Below, piece after piece: positions 35,865-44,177 of a stretch of DNA of 64,000 nucleotides (its first letter is position 1; each line of letters begins with the position of its first letter). The stretch comes from Goekera deserti (GTDB lineage: Bacteria > Actinomycetota > Actinomycetes > Mycobacteriales > Geodermatophilaceae): NCBI RefSeq assembly GCF_010685995.1, contig NZ_JAAGWK010000011.1, positions 1-64,000 on the forward strand, read 5' to 3'. Below the pieces are notes generated by a model. The model had not been told where the DNA came from, did no database searches, and saw nothing but the letters and a program-made list of their open reading frames with translations. A program made the translations under genes and the position numbers.

Positions 35865-35883
35865 CGTTACTGCCCGGTAGGGT
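35865..35883 (+). promoter_or_regulatory. leaderless promoter and GTTAC motif of the glycosyltransferase
   Basis: TAGGGT (35878-35883) ends 7 bases before the GTG at 35891, fitting a leaderless TANNNT promoter. It overlaps cgttactgcccggtaggg, which matches the motif seen at 35061 and 39199. No Shine-Dalgarno site precedes the GTG. Confidence 0.45.
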
Positions 35884-35890
35884 CGCGCCG

Positions 35891-37060
35891 GTGCGCACCG
35901 GACAACCGCCGACCGACGTCCTCGTCCTCAACTGGCGCGACATCTCGCACCCCGAGGGCGGGGGCTCCGAACGCTACGTGCACCACATGGTCGCGGGCCT
36001 CGCCGCCGCCGGGGTGCGGGTGACGATGTTCTGTGCCGCCCACGAGGGCGCACCCGCCGAGGAGGTCGTCGACGGGGTCCGCGTGGTGCGGCGCGGTGGC
36101 CGGCTCAGCGTGTACCCGCGCGGGCTCGCCCACGTGCTGCGCAGCCGGCCCCGCCTGGTGGTGGACGTGCAGAACGGCGTCCCGTTCCTGAGCCCGCTGG
36201 TCACCCGCACGCCGGTGCTGGTCCTGGTCCACCACGTGCACCGGGAGCAGTGGCCGATCCTGTTCGGCAAGCTCGGCGGCGCGGTCGGCTGGTGGGTGGA
36301 GTCGCAGGTCGCCCCCCGGGTCTACCGCCGCTGCCGCTACGTGACCGTCTCGCGGGCCACCGCGACCGAGCTGACCGAGCTCGGCGTGGACGCCGTCCGG
36401 ATCGACGTGGTGCACAACGGCACCGACCCCCGCCCGCCGGTGCAGGCCGTGCGGGCCGAGCGGCCCCGCCTGGTGCTGGTGTCCCGGCTGGTGCCGCACA
36501 AGCAGATCGAGCACGCCATCGAGGTGGTCGCCCGGCTGCGCGACCAGGTGCCGGACCTCGTGCTGGACATCGTCGGCGACGGCTGGTGGGCCGACGAGCT
36601 GCGCGCGCACGCGCAGCGGCGCGGCGTGGCGGACATGGTGCGCTTCCACGGCCACGTGAGCGAGCAGGACAAGCACGAGCGGCTCGCCGAGGCGTGGCTG
36701 CACCTGTGCCCGTCGGTCAAGGAGGGCTGGGGCATCGTGGTCACCGAGGCCGCCGGGCACGGCGTGCCGACGATCGCCTACCGCTCGGCCGGGGGCATCA
36801 ACGAGTCCGTGGTCGACGGCCAGACCGGTGTGCTGGTCGACGACCTGGACGAGATGACCGAGACCGTGGCCCGGCTGCTGGCCGACGAGGAGACCCGCGA
36901 GGTCATGGGTGCGGCCGCGGCCAAGCACGCGGACACCTTCAGCTGGCCGCGCAGCGTCGCCGGCTTCGCCCGCGCCCTCGGCGCCGCGGCGCAGCGCTCG
37001 CGCCGGCCCGCCGTCCGCGCCCTGGCGCGCGGCCCGCTGGCCTCGCTCCAGGTCGACTGA
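35891..37060 (+). CDS. GT4 family glycosyltransferase
   Basis: A 389-aa GT-B glycosyltransferase. The N-terminal acceptor half begins VLVLNWRDISHPEGGGSERYVHHM, and the C-terminal nucleotide-sugar half has VLVSRLVPHKQIEHAI, the EGWGIVVTEAAGHGVPTIAYR donor-binding segment with the EX7E-type pattern and GGINESVVDGQTGVLV. Substrate unknown; the cell-envelope context suggests addition of a hexose to a polyprenyl- or lipid-linked acceptor. GTG at 35891 is set by the leaderless promoter. Two tandem hairpins follow the stop. Confidence 0.88.
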   Translation: MRTGQPPTDVLVLNWRDISHPEGGGSERYVHHMVAGLAAAGVRVTMFCAAHEGAPAEEVVDGVRVVRRGGRLSVYPRGLAHVLRSRPRLVVDVQNGVPFLSPLVTRTPVLVLVHHVHREQWPILFGKLGGAVGWWVESQVAPRVYRRCRYVTVSRATATELTELGVDAVRIDVVHNGTDPRPPVQAVRAERPRLVLVSRLVPHKQIEHAIEVVARLRDQVPDLVLDIVGDGWWADELRAHAQRRGVADMVRFHGHVSEQDKHERLAEAWLHLCPSVKEGWGIVVTEAAGHGVPTIAYRSAGGINESVVDGQTGVLVDDLDEMTETVARLLADEETREVMGAAAAKHADTFSWPRSVAGFARALGAAAQRSRRPAVRALARGPLASLQVD

Positions 37061-37069
37061 GACAGCGGT

Positions 37070-37100
37070 GTCCGGTCCCCGGGAACACCCGGGACCGGAC
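37070..37100 (+). terminator. hairpin 1 after the glycosyltransferase
   Basis: A perfect 10-bp inverted repeat gtccggtccc (37070-37079) / gggaccggac (37091-37100) with an 11-base loop that is itself partly palindromic (cccggg-like). It begins 9 bases after the stop. Confidence 0.6.
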
Positions 37101-37129
37101 GCCGAGGTCCGGTCGACCCGTCTCCGCAC

Positions 37130-37174
37130 ACGACAGAGGTCCCGCTCCCCCGTAGGGGGCGGGACCTCTGTCGT
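37130..37174. terminator. long hairpin 2 between convergent genes
   Basis: acgacagaggtcccgc (37130-37145) pairs perfectly with gcgggacctctgtcgt (37159-37174), extended by a C-rich/G-rich stem around the loop cgta. At 16 perfect base pairs plus four more it is the longest hairpin in the window. It lies between the glycosyltransferase and the convergent 68-aa peptide gene and is probably a bidirectional terminator. Confidence 0.75.
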
Positions 37175-37212
37175 GCGGCGTCAGGGGAGGCGGCCGGGGG
37201 CCGCCGTCCGGG

Positions 37213-37419
37213 TCAGCGCGAGCCGTAGTCCAGGACGTCGGGCGGGGTGTCCTGCGTGGAACTGCTGCCGGACTCGACCTGCAGACCCCGGTCGGGGTCC
37301 AGGGCCGCACCGGCCGCGACGACTCCGCCGACGGCCACGACAGCACCGACACCGACCGCCGCGACTGCCGCGACCGACTTGACGGCGAGCAGTGACTTGA
37401 GGGCGAGGAACGTCTTCAT
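37213..37419 (-). CDS. 68-aa membrane/secreted peptide coupled to a large membrane protein
   Basis: A basic start (MKTFLALKSLLAVKSV) is followed by a 25-residue Ala/Val/Gly hydrophobic helix and a polar, acidic tail ending DTPPDVLDYGSR: either a signal-anchored peptide with an exported tail or a secreted peptide. Its ATG overlaps the stop of the upstream membrane protein gene (ATGA), which supports real translation and a shared function. An aggaaag site also precedes it. No family recognised. Confidence 0.65.
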   Translation of the reverse strand: MKTFLALKSLLAVKSVAAVAAVGVGAVVAVGGVVAAGAALDPDRGLQVESGSSSTQDTPPDVLDYGSR

Positions 37420-39158
37420 CTGTACCGCTTTCCTGGATGACGCTGACGGAGCGACACGGTAACCGCCGATCCGGCCAGCCACAACCAGGAGACGATCACA
37501 CTCCCCCCTGCGAGCAGGTGCCCGGCCACGACCGCGACGAGCCGGGACGTCGCCGGTGCCGGCGGTTCCTGGGCGTCGGGCACCCGCAGCAGCTGCAGCC
37601 ACTCGCCGTCCACGACCCGGTCCAGCCCGGCCAGCCCGGCCGGCGTGGCCGCGCCCGGGGTGCCCCGCTCCACCAGCACCCAGCCGACGCCGAGCCGGGC
37701 CAGCGCCGCCGGGTCACCGGCCACCGCCGCGGCCGCACGTGCCCGGGCGTCGTCGCCGTCCACCGCCCGGCCGTCGACGACCAGCAGGTCGCTGACCAGC
37801 GTGGTGCGCGGCAGCCAGCGCGGCGCCGGGTCCAGCTGGGGGCGGTCGTCGTTCCAGCCGAACGCCCGGACCGCGCTGAAGGGCAGCACCAGGACGTCGC
37901 CGGGGCCGTCGTCGGCGGCGACGGCCTCCCGGACGGCGGACCAGTCCGCCGGGTACTCGACCGGCTGGAGCCGGCCGCCCACGCCCCACGCCAGGTCCGG
38001 CACCGCCACCACCGGCAGCAGCAGCGCGGCGGCCACCAGCACCCGGGCCAGGACGGCGTGGCCCACGGGGAGGCCGAGCCGCAGCTGTGCGGCGCGGCGG
38101 GCGGCGAGCCCGACACCCAGGGCCAGCGGCAACGCCCACCAGGCCACCCACTTCTGCCCGTCGCGCAGCAGACCGCCGCCGGGCACGTCCTCGACCACCA
38201 GCCGCAGCAGCTCCCGGGCCCCGGGCACGGTGCCGGCCAGTGCCAGCAGCAGGCCACCGGCGCCGAGCAGCACGAGCCGGCCACCCGGCCCGCGCAGGGC
38301 ACCGGGCGTGCGCCAGCCCCACGCGGCCAGCCCGACCAGCAGCAGGGTGACCACCGGCAGGAGCACCGAGGTGCGGCTGCCGGGGACGGCGTCGGCGTTC
38401 CAGATGCCACCGGTGCCCAGCAGCGAGACGAGCGTGCCGCCCCAGCCCTCGGCGCGGGCCGCGAACGCGTCGACGCCCGCGCCGTCGGACCCGCCGCCGC
38501 CGGGGTGCAGCAGGCCGGCGAGCACCCAGGGCAGCGACAGCAGCACCACCCCGGCCGCGACCGGGCCCGCCGCCCGGTGCCGGCCCACCACCACGAGGGC
38601 GACGCCACCGGCCAGCAGCGCGCCGGTCGGGGTGAGTGCGGCCGGGGCGAGGGTCAGCACCAGGCGGGGCAGGGCCCCGGGGTCGCCGGCCCGCAGGCGC
38701 AGCGCGGCCCGCACCACCCAGGGCAGCGCGGCGTAGGCCAGCAGCAGGCTCCAGTGACCCATGAGCAGCCGCTCGCCCAGGTAGGGGCTCCAGCCGTAGG
38801 CGAGCCCGGCCGCGGCGGCCGCGACGCCGCGGCGGCCGTCCGGTCCGGGCGGCACCAGCCGCGCGGCGCCGAGCACCGCGGTGAGCACGATCCCCACCAG
38901 GACGAGCTTCTGCACCAGGTCACCGGGCACGACGGCGGTGACCAGGGCGGTCACCGCGTCGGCCGGCACGGCCCGCGGCAGCCCGCCGGCCAGGCCCAGG
39001 GCGTCCCGGTCGAGGTCCTGCTGCGGGACGAACACCATGTCGCCGACCAGTACGAACCCGGGGGCGAGGACGGGGGCGGTGACCAGCAGGGCGACGGCCA
39101 GGGAGCCCCAGCGGGCGACCCAGGGCTGCTCATCAGGAGTGACCCACTGCACCGTCAC
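37416..39158 (-). CDS. large polytopic membrane protein, GT-C-like
   Basis: About 580 aa with some 12-14 membrane helices. An early periplasmic loop carries DMVFVPQQDLDRDALGL, acidic as in GT-C glycosyltransferases, then YGWSPYLGERLLMGHWSLLLAYAALPWV. The C-terminal part has a soluble extracytoplasmic segment (WSAVREAVAADDGPGDVLVL). Similar proteins sit beside polysaccharide flippases in actinobacteria, but I know of no assigned function; I infer a polyprenyl-linked sugar transferase or polymer assembly factor. GTG at 39158 (or 39152) follows ggagg; a longer frame would overlap the divergent flippase. Its stop overlaps the start of a 68-aa peptide gene. Confidence 0.7.
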   Translation of the reverse strand: MTVQWVTPDEQPWVARWGSLAVALLVTAPVLAPGFVLVGDMVFVPQQDLDRDALGLAGGLPRAVPADAVTALVTAVVPGDLVQKLVLVGIVLTAVLGAARLVPPGPDGRRGVAAAAAGLAYGWSPYLGERLLMGHWSLLLAYAALPWVVRAALRLRAGDPGALPRLVLTLAPAALTPTGALLAGGVALVVVGRHRAAGPVAAGVVLLSLPWVLAGLLHPGGGGSDGAGVDAFAARAEGWGGTLVSLLGTGGIWNADAVPGSRTSVLLPVVTLLLVGLAAWGWRTPGALRGPGGRLVLLGAGGLLLALAGTVPGARELLRLVVEDVPGGGLLRDGQKWVAWWALPLALGVGLAARRAAQLRLGLPVGHAVLARVLVAAALLLPVVAVPDLAWGVGGRLQPVEYPADWSAVREAVAADDGPGDVLVLPFSAVRAFGWNDDRPQLDPAPRWLPRTTLVSDLLVVDGRAVDGDDARARAAAAVAGDPAALARLGVGWVLVERGTPGAATPAGLAGLDRVVDGEWLQLLRVPDAQEPPAPATSRLVAVVAGHLLAGGSVIVSWLWLAGSAVTVSLRQRHPGKRYR

Positions 39159-39198
39159 CTGGCCTCCAGCCCACCGGAGCACGTACGGTACCGCGGGA

Positions 39199-39215
39199 GT
39201 TACCAGCCAGTAGCC
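39199..39215 (+). promoter_or_regulatory. GTTAC-N6-GTAG motif upstream of the flippase gene
   Basis: gttaccagccagtagcc lies 20 bases before the flippase GTG and matches the pattern of the motifs at 35061 and 35865 (GTTACY followed after 5 bases by GTAG). It may be a shared operator for envelope glycan genes. Confidence 0.3.
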
Positions 39216-39234
39216 AACTCGGTCGAGGAGTGTC

Positions 39235-40659
39235 GTGACTGCAGGCACCACACTGCCGGGCACCGTCCCGGACGTGCCGGCCCGTGCCGGCTCGCTGGCC
39301 GTCGCGCCGGCCGCCCTCCTGTCCCTGACGTTGCTGGGTGTCAACGGCCTGGCCTACGTCTTCACCCTGCTGGCCACCCGGGTGCTCGCGCCCAGCGCCT
39401 TCGGTGAGCTGGCCGCGCTGCTGAACGTCCTGCTCATCGGTGTGGTGCCGGCCGCCGCGCTGCAGACGGTCACCGCGTTGCGGCTGGGCGGGGCGGCCCG
39501 CCGCGGTGCGTCGTCGCTGCCGCGGGTGCACGGGGTGACCGTGCTGGTGGCCGCGGGCGTCGGCACGGTGGGCCTGCTGGGCACCTGGCCGATCACCGAG
39601 CTGCTGCACCTGTCCTCGGTCGCGCCGGTGGCGTTCCTGGCCCTGGTGCTGGTGCCGCACACGCTGGTCGGCGGGTACGACGGGATGCTGCAGGGCGCCG
39701 GGCGGTACGGCCGGCTGGCCGTCGTCACCGCCACGTTCGGCGGCGCCAAGATGGTCGGCGCCGCGACCGGGCTGCTGCTCGGCGGGACCTCGACGTCGGC
39801 GCTGGCCGGCATGGCCGTGGGCGCCTGGCTCGGCGCGGCGGGCACCTGGCTGGGCACCGGCCGCCCCGGCCTGGCCCGGCCCCCGCGCGGGCTGCTGGTG
39901 GGCGTGGCGCATGCCGCCGGCGCCCTGTTCGGCTTCGTGCTGCTGGTGAACCTGGACCTGCTGCTGGCCCGGCACCACCTGACCGCCGAGCAGGCCGGCG
40001 AGTACGCGGTGGGCTCGATCATCTTCAAGATCGCCTTCTGGCTGCCGCAGGGCGTCGGGGTGATGCTGGTGCCCAAGCTGGCCGACCCCGAGCAGCGCCG
40101 CCGGGCGCTGCCCTCGGCCGTGCTGCTGGTGGCCGGGATCGGCGGGCTGCTGGTGCTGGCCACCGCCGTGCTGCGCGGCTCGGCGCTCAGCGTGCTGGGT
40201 GGGGAGGAGTACGGCGCGGAGCTCGGCGGCACCGTCTGGCTGTTCGCCACCACCGGCACCGCGCTGGCCATCGCGCAGCTGCTGCTGTACTCGGGCATCG
40301 CCCGCGCCGACCGGGTCGCCATGCTGACCGCGTGGGGAGCAGCGGGTCTCGAGGTGGTCACGGTGGGTGTGCTGAGCGCCACCGGGCGGGTCTCGCCGGT
40401 GACCATCGCGATCACCGCCTGCGCGGTCGCCACGTCGCTGGTCGTCCTGGGGCTGGTGCGGATGCGCTTCGAGGCCCACCACCCCGAGGCCGTCGACCAC
40501 CGGGAGCCGGAGGAGGTGCTGGCGATGGACACCACCAGCAGCGCCGACCTGGGCATCTCCCCCGCCGAGGCGCGCCGCGCGGACGCCGCCGGCGACCCGC
40601 AGGCGTGCCTGCGGCCACGGGAGGACGCCCCCACCTCCGGGCCGGGCCGGCGCTCCTGA
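39235..40659 (+). CDS. polysaccharide/oligosaccharide flippase (MOP superfamily)
   Basis: A 474-aa membrane protein with about 12-14 helices of the Wzx/MurJ-type MOP superfamily. The first helix runs LTLLGVNGLAYVFTLLATRVL, then the FGELAALLNVLLIG segment typical of Wzx. A cytoplasmic C-terminal tail of about 60 residues follows the last helix. Such proteins move lipid-linked glycans to the outer leaflet. GTG at 39235 follows gaggag. Divergent from the GT-C-like gene, with which it probably forms a glycan export module. Confidence 0.83.
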   Translation: MTAGTTLPGTVPDVPARAGSLAVAPAALLSLTLLGVNGLAYVFTLLATRVLAPSAFGELAALLNVLLIGVVPAAALQTVTALRLGGAARRGASSLPRVHGVTVLVAAGVGTVGLLGTWPITELLHLSSVAPVAFLALVLVPHTLVGGYDGMLQGAGRYGRLAVVTATFGGAKMVGAATGLLLGGTSTSALAGMAVGAWLGAAGTWLGTGRPGLARPPRGLLVGVAHAAGALFGFVLLVNLDLLLARHHLTAEQAGEYAVGSIIFKIAFWLPQGVGVMLVPKLADPEQRRRALPSAVLLVAGIGGLLVLATAVLRGSALSVLGGEEYGAELGGTVWLFATTGTALAIAQLLLYSGIARADRVAMLTAWGAAGLEVVTVGVLSATGRVSPVTIAITACAVATSLVVLGLVRMRFEAHHPEAVDHREPEEVLAMDTTSSADLGISPAEARRADAAGDPQACLRPREDAPTSGPGRRS

Positions 40660-40743
40660 CCCGGTGACGGGCTGCGGGGCGGGCGCGGCACCAGCATGAT
40701 CGGGGGCGACGCACCCGCCACGACCCGAGGAGCACCTCGCCCC

Positions 40744-41136
40744 ATGGACCACTTCACCATCGCCACGGTCGCCGAGCAGAGCGCGGACTTCCGCCGCGTG
40801 CTGTGGACCGGCGAGCACACCCAGCTGGTCATCATGACCATCCCCGTGGGCGGGGAGATCGGCGAGGAGACCCACGAGGGGAACGACCAGATCCTCACCT
40901 TCGTCAGCGGCACCGGCGAGGCGGTGGTGTCCGGGCAGAAGAAGAAGGTCGCCCAGGGCGACCTCGTCGTCGTCCCGGCCGGCAAGAAGCACAACTTCGT
41001 GAACACCGGCCCGAACCCGCTGGTGCTCTACACGGTCTACGGCCCGCCGGACCACGCCGATGGCGCCGTGCACACGACCAAGGAGGAGGCCGACGCGCTC
41101 GAGGAGGCCGGCCAGGACGAGCCGCCGACGGCGTGA
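40744..41136 (+). CDS. cupin domain protein
   Basis: A 130-aa single-domain cupin. Motif 1 is present as GGEIGEETHEGNDQILTFVSG with the metal-binding His/Glu set and motif 2 as GDLVVVPAGKKHNFVN. Such small cupins may be sugar isomerases, dioxygenases or binding proteins; no substrate can be inferred. The ATG at 40744 (MDHFTIATV) follows a ggag site; a longer frame from 40696 is less likely. A perfect hairpin follows the stop. Confidence 0.85.
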   Translation: MDHFTIATVAEQSADFRRVLWTGEHTQLVIMTIPVGGEIGEETHEGNDQILTFVSGTGEAVVSGQKKKVAQGDLVVVPAGKKHNFVNTGPNPLVLYTVYGPPDHADGAVHTTKEEADALEEAGQDEPPTA

Positions 41137-41141
41137 GCCCG

Positions 41142-41172
41142 CCCCGCCCCCGCCGTCACGGCGGGGGCGGGG
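41142..41172. terminator. 13-bp GC hairpin between cupin and YbhN-like genes
   Basis: ccccgcccccgcc (41142-41154) and ggcgggggcgggg (41160-41172) are perfectly complementary around a 5-base loop. The loop overlaps the stop codon of the convergent YbhN-like gene. Likely a bidirectional terminator. Confidence 0.75.
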
Positions 41173-42256
41173 TGCGCCCGTCCGGCTCGCCCGGGGCAGC
41201 GGCCGGTGACCGGGGTCGGGGGCGGCTGTGCGGCCCCCGCCGGGGCAGCGCCAGCAGGACCGCCCCGACGGCGAAGACCAGCCACAGGCTGATGAACCGG
41301 TAGACCAGCACCGCCGACACGGCGTCCGGCAGGGGCACGGTCACCCCGACGAGCGCCGCGGTCAGCGCCGTCTCCACCACCCCGATCCCGCCCGGGGTCA
41401 GCCCCAGCGTGGCCGCGCCGGCCCCGGCGGCCCAGGCGATCAGGATCCCGGTCCACGGCACCGGGACGTCGACGGCGACCAGCGCCAGCGCCAGGCACGC
41501 GGCGTCGGCCAGCCAGTTCACCAGCGACCAGCCCGCCACGACGGCGGCGTCCCGTCGGCCCAGCCGCTGCGAGCCCAGCTGGCGCACCAGCCCAGAGACC
41601 GCCGACTGCGCGCGGGGCCCGTCCAGCCGGCGCACCCGGGCGGCGACCCAGCCGACCACCGGGACCACCCAGCCCACCACCCGCTCCTGGGCGGCCGGGC
41701 TGCGCAGCGCCAGCAGCAGCACCACGCTGGGCACCACCGCGACCACGCCGGCCAGCAGCGCCCCCACCACCCCGGCCGGGGAGCCCACCAGCACGCACCC
41801 GACCGCGATCACCACCGCGAACGAGACGGTGGAGAAGACCCCGGAGACGGTGAGCACCCAGCTGACCAGCGCCGGCTCGTTGCCCAGCTCGCGCAGCCGG
41901 CGGAACGTGTAGAGGGTGCCGGCGGCGGGACCGGCCACCGGCAGTCCGACGGAGATGGTGTTGCCGGCGTACGTGGTGGCGACGACCTGGTTCAGCGGCG
42001 CGTGCCCGCCGCCGGCGCGCAGCAGCCGGGCCTGCTGCCGGGCCAGTGCCCCCATCGAGACGGCCTCGGCCACCGCCGCGGCCAGCACCCAGCGCCAGCG
42101 CACCCCGGTCAGGTTGCCGATCGCGTCGACGAACCGGTCACGGCCGGCCACCACGAGGACCGCGACGACGGCCAGGCTGGCCACCGGGGTCAGCACCCGG
42201 AGCCAGCGCCGTGGCCGGTCGGTCACCGGTGGGGGCTCGAGGCCGTCGACGGTCAC
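41156..42256 (-). CDS. YbhN/MprF-flippase-like membrane protein
   Basis: A membrane protein of about 366 aa of the lysylphosphatidylglycerol synthase transmembrane region family (UPF0104/YbhN), with 7-8 helices and signatures TTYAGNTISVGLPVAGP and LGLTPGGIGVVETALTAAL. These proteins move lipids or lipid-linked molecules between leaflets; no synthase domain is attached. The start is uncertain: GTG at 42256 or 42226, with no convincing ribosome-binding site. Confidence 0.82.
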   Translation of the reverse strand: MTVDGLEPPPVTDRPRRWLRVLTPVASLAVVAVLVVAGRDRFVDAIGNLTGVRWRWVLAAAVAEAVSMGALARQQARLLRAGGGHAPLNQVVATTYAGNTISVGLPVAGPAAGTLYTFRRLRELGNEPALVSWVLTVSGVFSTVSFAVVIAVGCVLVGSPAGVVGALLAGVVAVVPSVVLLLALRSPAAQERVVGWVVPVVGWVAARVRRLDGPRAQSAVSGLVRQLGSQRLGRRDAAVVAGWSLVNWLADAACLALALVAVDVPVPWTGILIAWAAGAGAATLGLTPGGIGVVETALTAALVGVTVPLPDAVSAVLVYRFISLWLVFAVGAVLLALPRRGPHSRPRPRSPAAAPGEPDGRTPPPP

Positions 42257-42461
42257 CGGCGGCGGCCGGCGGCCCCGGCGCCCGGCCGGGCGCGCAGCGG
42301 CGGTCGGCGGGCAGGGGTGGGCACGGCGTGGACGGTACTTCTCCCCGGTTGCCGGTGGCGGCGTACTCGCCCGGGAGGGTGGTCCCGCCCCCACCCGGTC
42401 CCCGCAGCCGGGCGCGCGCACCGGGCGAGGGCGCGCCCTGTCCTCGCCCGGTGCGCGTCCG

Positions 42462-42467
42462 TATCGT
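42462..42467 (+). promoter_or_regulatory. TATCGT -10 element of a leaderless promoter
   Basis: TATCGT lies 7 bases before the ATG at 42475, the spacing of leaderless actinobacterial promoters. Transcription would begin at or near the leader ORF start. Confidence 0.45.
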
Positions 42468-42474
42468 CGCCGCC

Positions 42475-42516
42475 ATGGCGAGCCCCTGCCTGACCCCCCG
42501 CCCCGGCACCCGATGA
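42475..42516 (+). CDS. 13-aa leader peptide ORF ahead of the redox two-component operon
   Basis: The ORF MASPCLTPRPGTR starts 7 bases after a TATCGT -10 box and ends with a TGA that overlaps the ATG of the response regulator/reductase gene (ATGA). That gene has no Shine-Dalgarno sequence of its own, so ribosomes finishing the leader could reinitiate there. The peptide contains one cysteine, four residues from its start, and three prolines, features seen in attenuating leader peptides. Inferred, not proven. Confidence 0.45.
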   Translation: MASPCLTPRPGTR

Positions 42517-44177
42517 GCGCGCCCGCCCCTGAGCGCCGCCCGGCCCTGCTCACCGTCGACGACGACCCGGCCGTGTCCCGCGCCGTGGCCCGCGACCTGC
42601 GCCGGCACTACGGCGACCGCTACCGCGTCGTCCGCGCCGAGTCCGGACGCGCGGCGCTCGAGGCGCTGCGGGAGATGAAGCTGCGCGGTGACGAGGTGGC
42701 GGTGCTGCTGGCCGACCACCGGATGCCGCAGATGAGCGGCATCGAGTTCCTGGAGCAGGCGATGGACGTGTACCCCGCCGCCCGCCGGGTGCTGCTGACC
42801 GCCTACGCGGACACCGGCGCCGCCATCGACGCGATCAACCTCGTCGACCTGGACCACTACCTGCTCAAGCCGTGGGACCCGCCGGAGGAGAAGCTGTACC
42901 CGGTGCTCGACGGGCTGCTGCGCGCCTGGCAGCACGAGGACCGGCGGCCGGTCGCCGGCACCCGGGTGGTGGGCGCCCGCTGGTCGGCCCGCTCCTCGGA
43001 GATCCGCGACTTCCTGGCCCGCAACCAGGTGCCCTACCGCTTCCACCTGTCCGACTCCCCGGAGGGCGAGCGGCTGCTCGCCGCGGCCGGGGCCGACCCG
43101 CTGGCCCTGCCGCTGGTGGTCACCCCGGACGGCACCGCGCTGCTGGCCCCCACCGACGCCGAGCTGGCCGACCGCACGGGCGTGCCGACCACCCCGGAGA
43201 CGGACTTCTACGACCTGATCGTGGTCGGCGGCGGCCCGGCCGGGCTGGGCGCGGCGGTCTACGGCGCCTCGGAGGGCCTGCGCACGATCCTCGTCGAGCG
43301 CACCGCCACCGGCGGCCAGGCCGGCACCAGCTCGCGGATCGAGAACTACCTCGGCTTCCCCGACGGCGTCTCCGGCGCCCAGCTGGCCGACCGGGCCCGC
43401 CGGCAGGCGGTGAAGTTCGGCGCCGAGCTGGTCACCACCCGGGACGTCGTCGGCCTGGAGGTGGCCGGGTCCGCGCGGCGGGTGCACTTCGCCGACGGGT
43501 CGTCGCTGGACGCGCACGCCGTCGTGCTGGCCACCGGGGTGTCCTACCGGCAGCTGGCCGCCGAGGGCATCGACGCGCTCACCGGCCGCGGCGTGTTCTA
43601 CGGGCTGGCGCAGAGCGAGGCGAGCAGCTGCGCCGCGCAGGACGTGTACGTCGTCGGCGGCGCCAACTCCGCCGGGCAGGCCGCGGTGCACCTGGCCCGC
43701 AGCGCCCGCTCGGTGACGCTGCTGATCCGCGGGGAGTCCCTCGAGGCGTCCATGTCGCACTACCTGATCGAGCAGCTGGCCGCGCTGGACAACGTGAGCG
43801 TCCGGCCGTGCACGCAGGTCAGCGCGGTGCACGGCGAGGAGCACCTGGAACGGCTGACCCTCACCCACGTCTCCGGCACGACCGAGACCGTGGACGCGAG
43901 CTGGCTGTTCGTGTTCATCGGCGCCGCCCCGCGCACCGACTGGCTGGACGGCGTCGTCGCCCGGGACCGGCTGGGTTTCGTGCTGGCCGGACCGGACCTG
44001 GTGGTGGAGGCCGGCGGCTGGACCACCGAGCGGCCGCCGTACCACCTGGAGAGCAGCGTGCCCGGCGTCTTCGTGGCCGGCGACGTGCGCGCCGACTCCG
44101 CCAAGCGGGTCGCCGCCGCCGTCGGCGAGGGCGCCATGGCGGTCATGCTGGTGCACCGTTACCTGGAGTCCAGTTGA
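42513..44177 (+). CDS. response regulator fused to thioredoxin-reductase-like FAD oxidoreductase
   Basis: A 554-aa fusion. Residues 1-140 are a receiver domain (LLTVDDDPAV; phosphoacceptor D68 in LLADHRMPQMSG). Residues about 145-220 form a thioredoxin-like spacer. The rest is a two-dinucleotide-binding oxidoreductase: FAD motif DLIVVGGGPAGLGAAVYGAS, GGQAGTSSRIENYLGFP and NADPH motif DVYVVGGANSAGQAAV. The redox CxxC of true thioredoxin reductases is missing; only C373 (EASSCAAQ) is there, so it is probably not a standard thioredoxin reductase. Start overlaps a leader ORF; the end overlaps the kinase gene. It is probably the output partner of that kinase. Confidence 0.85.
   Translation: MSAPAPERRPALLTVDDDPAVSRAVARDLRRHYGDRYRVVRAESGRAALEALREMKLRGDEVAVLLADHRMPQMSGIEFLEQAMDVYPAARRVLLTAYADTGAAIDAINLVDLDHYLLKPWDPPEEKLYPVLDGLLRAWQHEDRRPVAGTRVVGARWSARSSEIRDFLARNQVPYRFHLSDSPEGERLLAAAGADPLALPLVVTPDGTALLAPTDAELADRTGVPTTPETDFYDLIVVGGGPAGLGAAVYGASEGLRTILVERTATGGQAGTSSRIENYLGFPDGVSGAQLADRARRQAVKFGAELVTTRDVVGLEVAGSARRVHFADGSSLDAHAVVLATGVSYRQLAAEGIDALTGRGVFYGLAQSEASSCAAQDVYVVGGANSAGQAAVHLARSARSVTLLIRGESLEASMSHYLIEQLAALDNVSVRPCTQVSAVHGEEHLERLTLTHVSGTTETVDASWLFVFIGAAPRTDWLDGVVARDRLGFVLAGPDLVVEAGGWTTERPPYHLESSVPGVFVAGDVRADSAKRVAAAVGEGAMAVMLVHRYLESS

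Noticed and set aside
37437-39407. Long plus-strand frame opposite the GT-C-like gene
   Set aside because: Gln/His/Gly-rich antisense product; the minus strand shows clear membrane helices and an overlap with the next gene.
42513-44177. Canonical thioredoxin reductase (trxB)
   Set aside because: The redox CxxC motif is missing and a receiver domain is fused in front.
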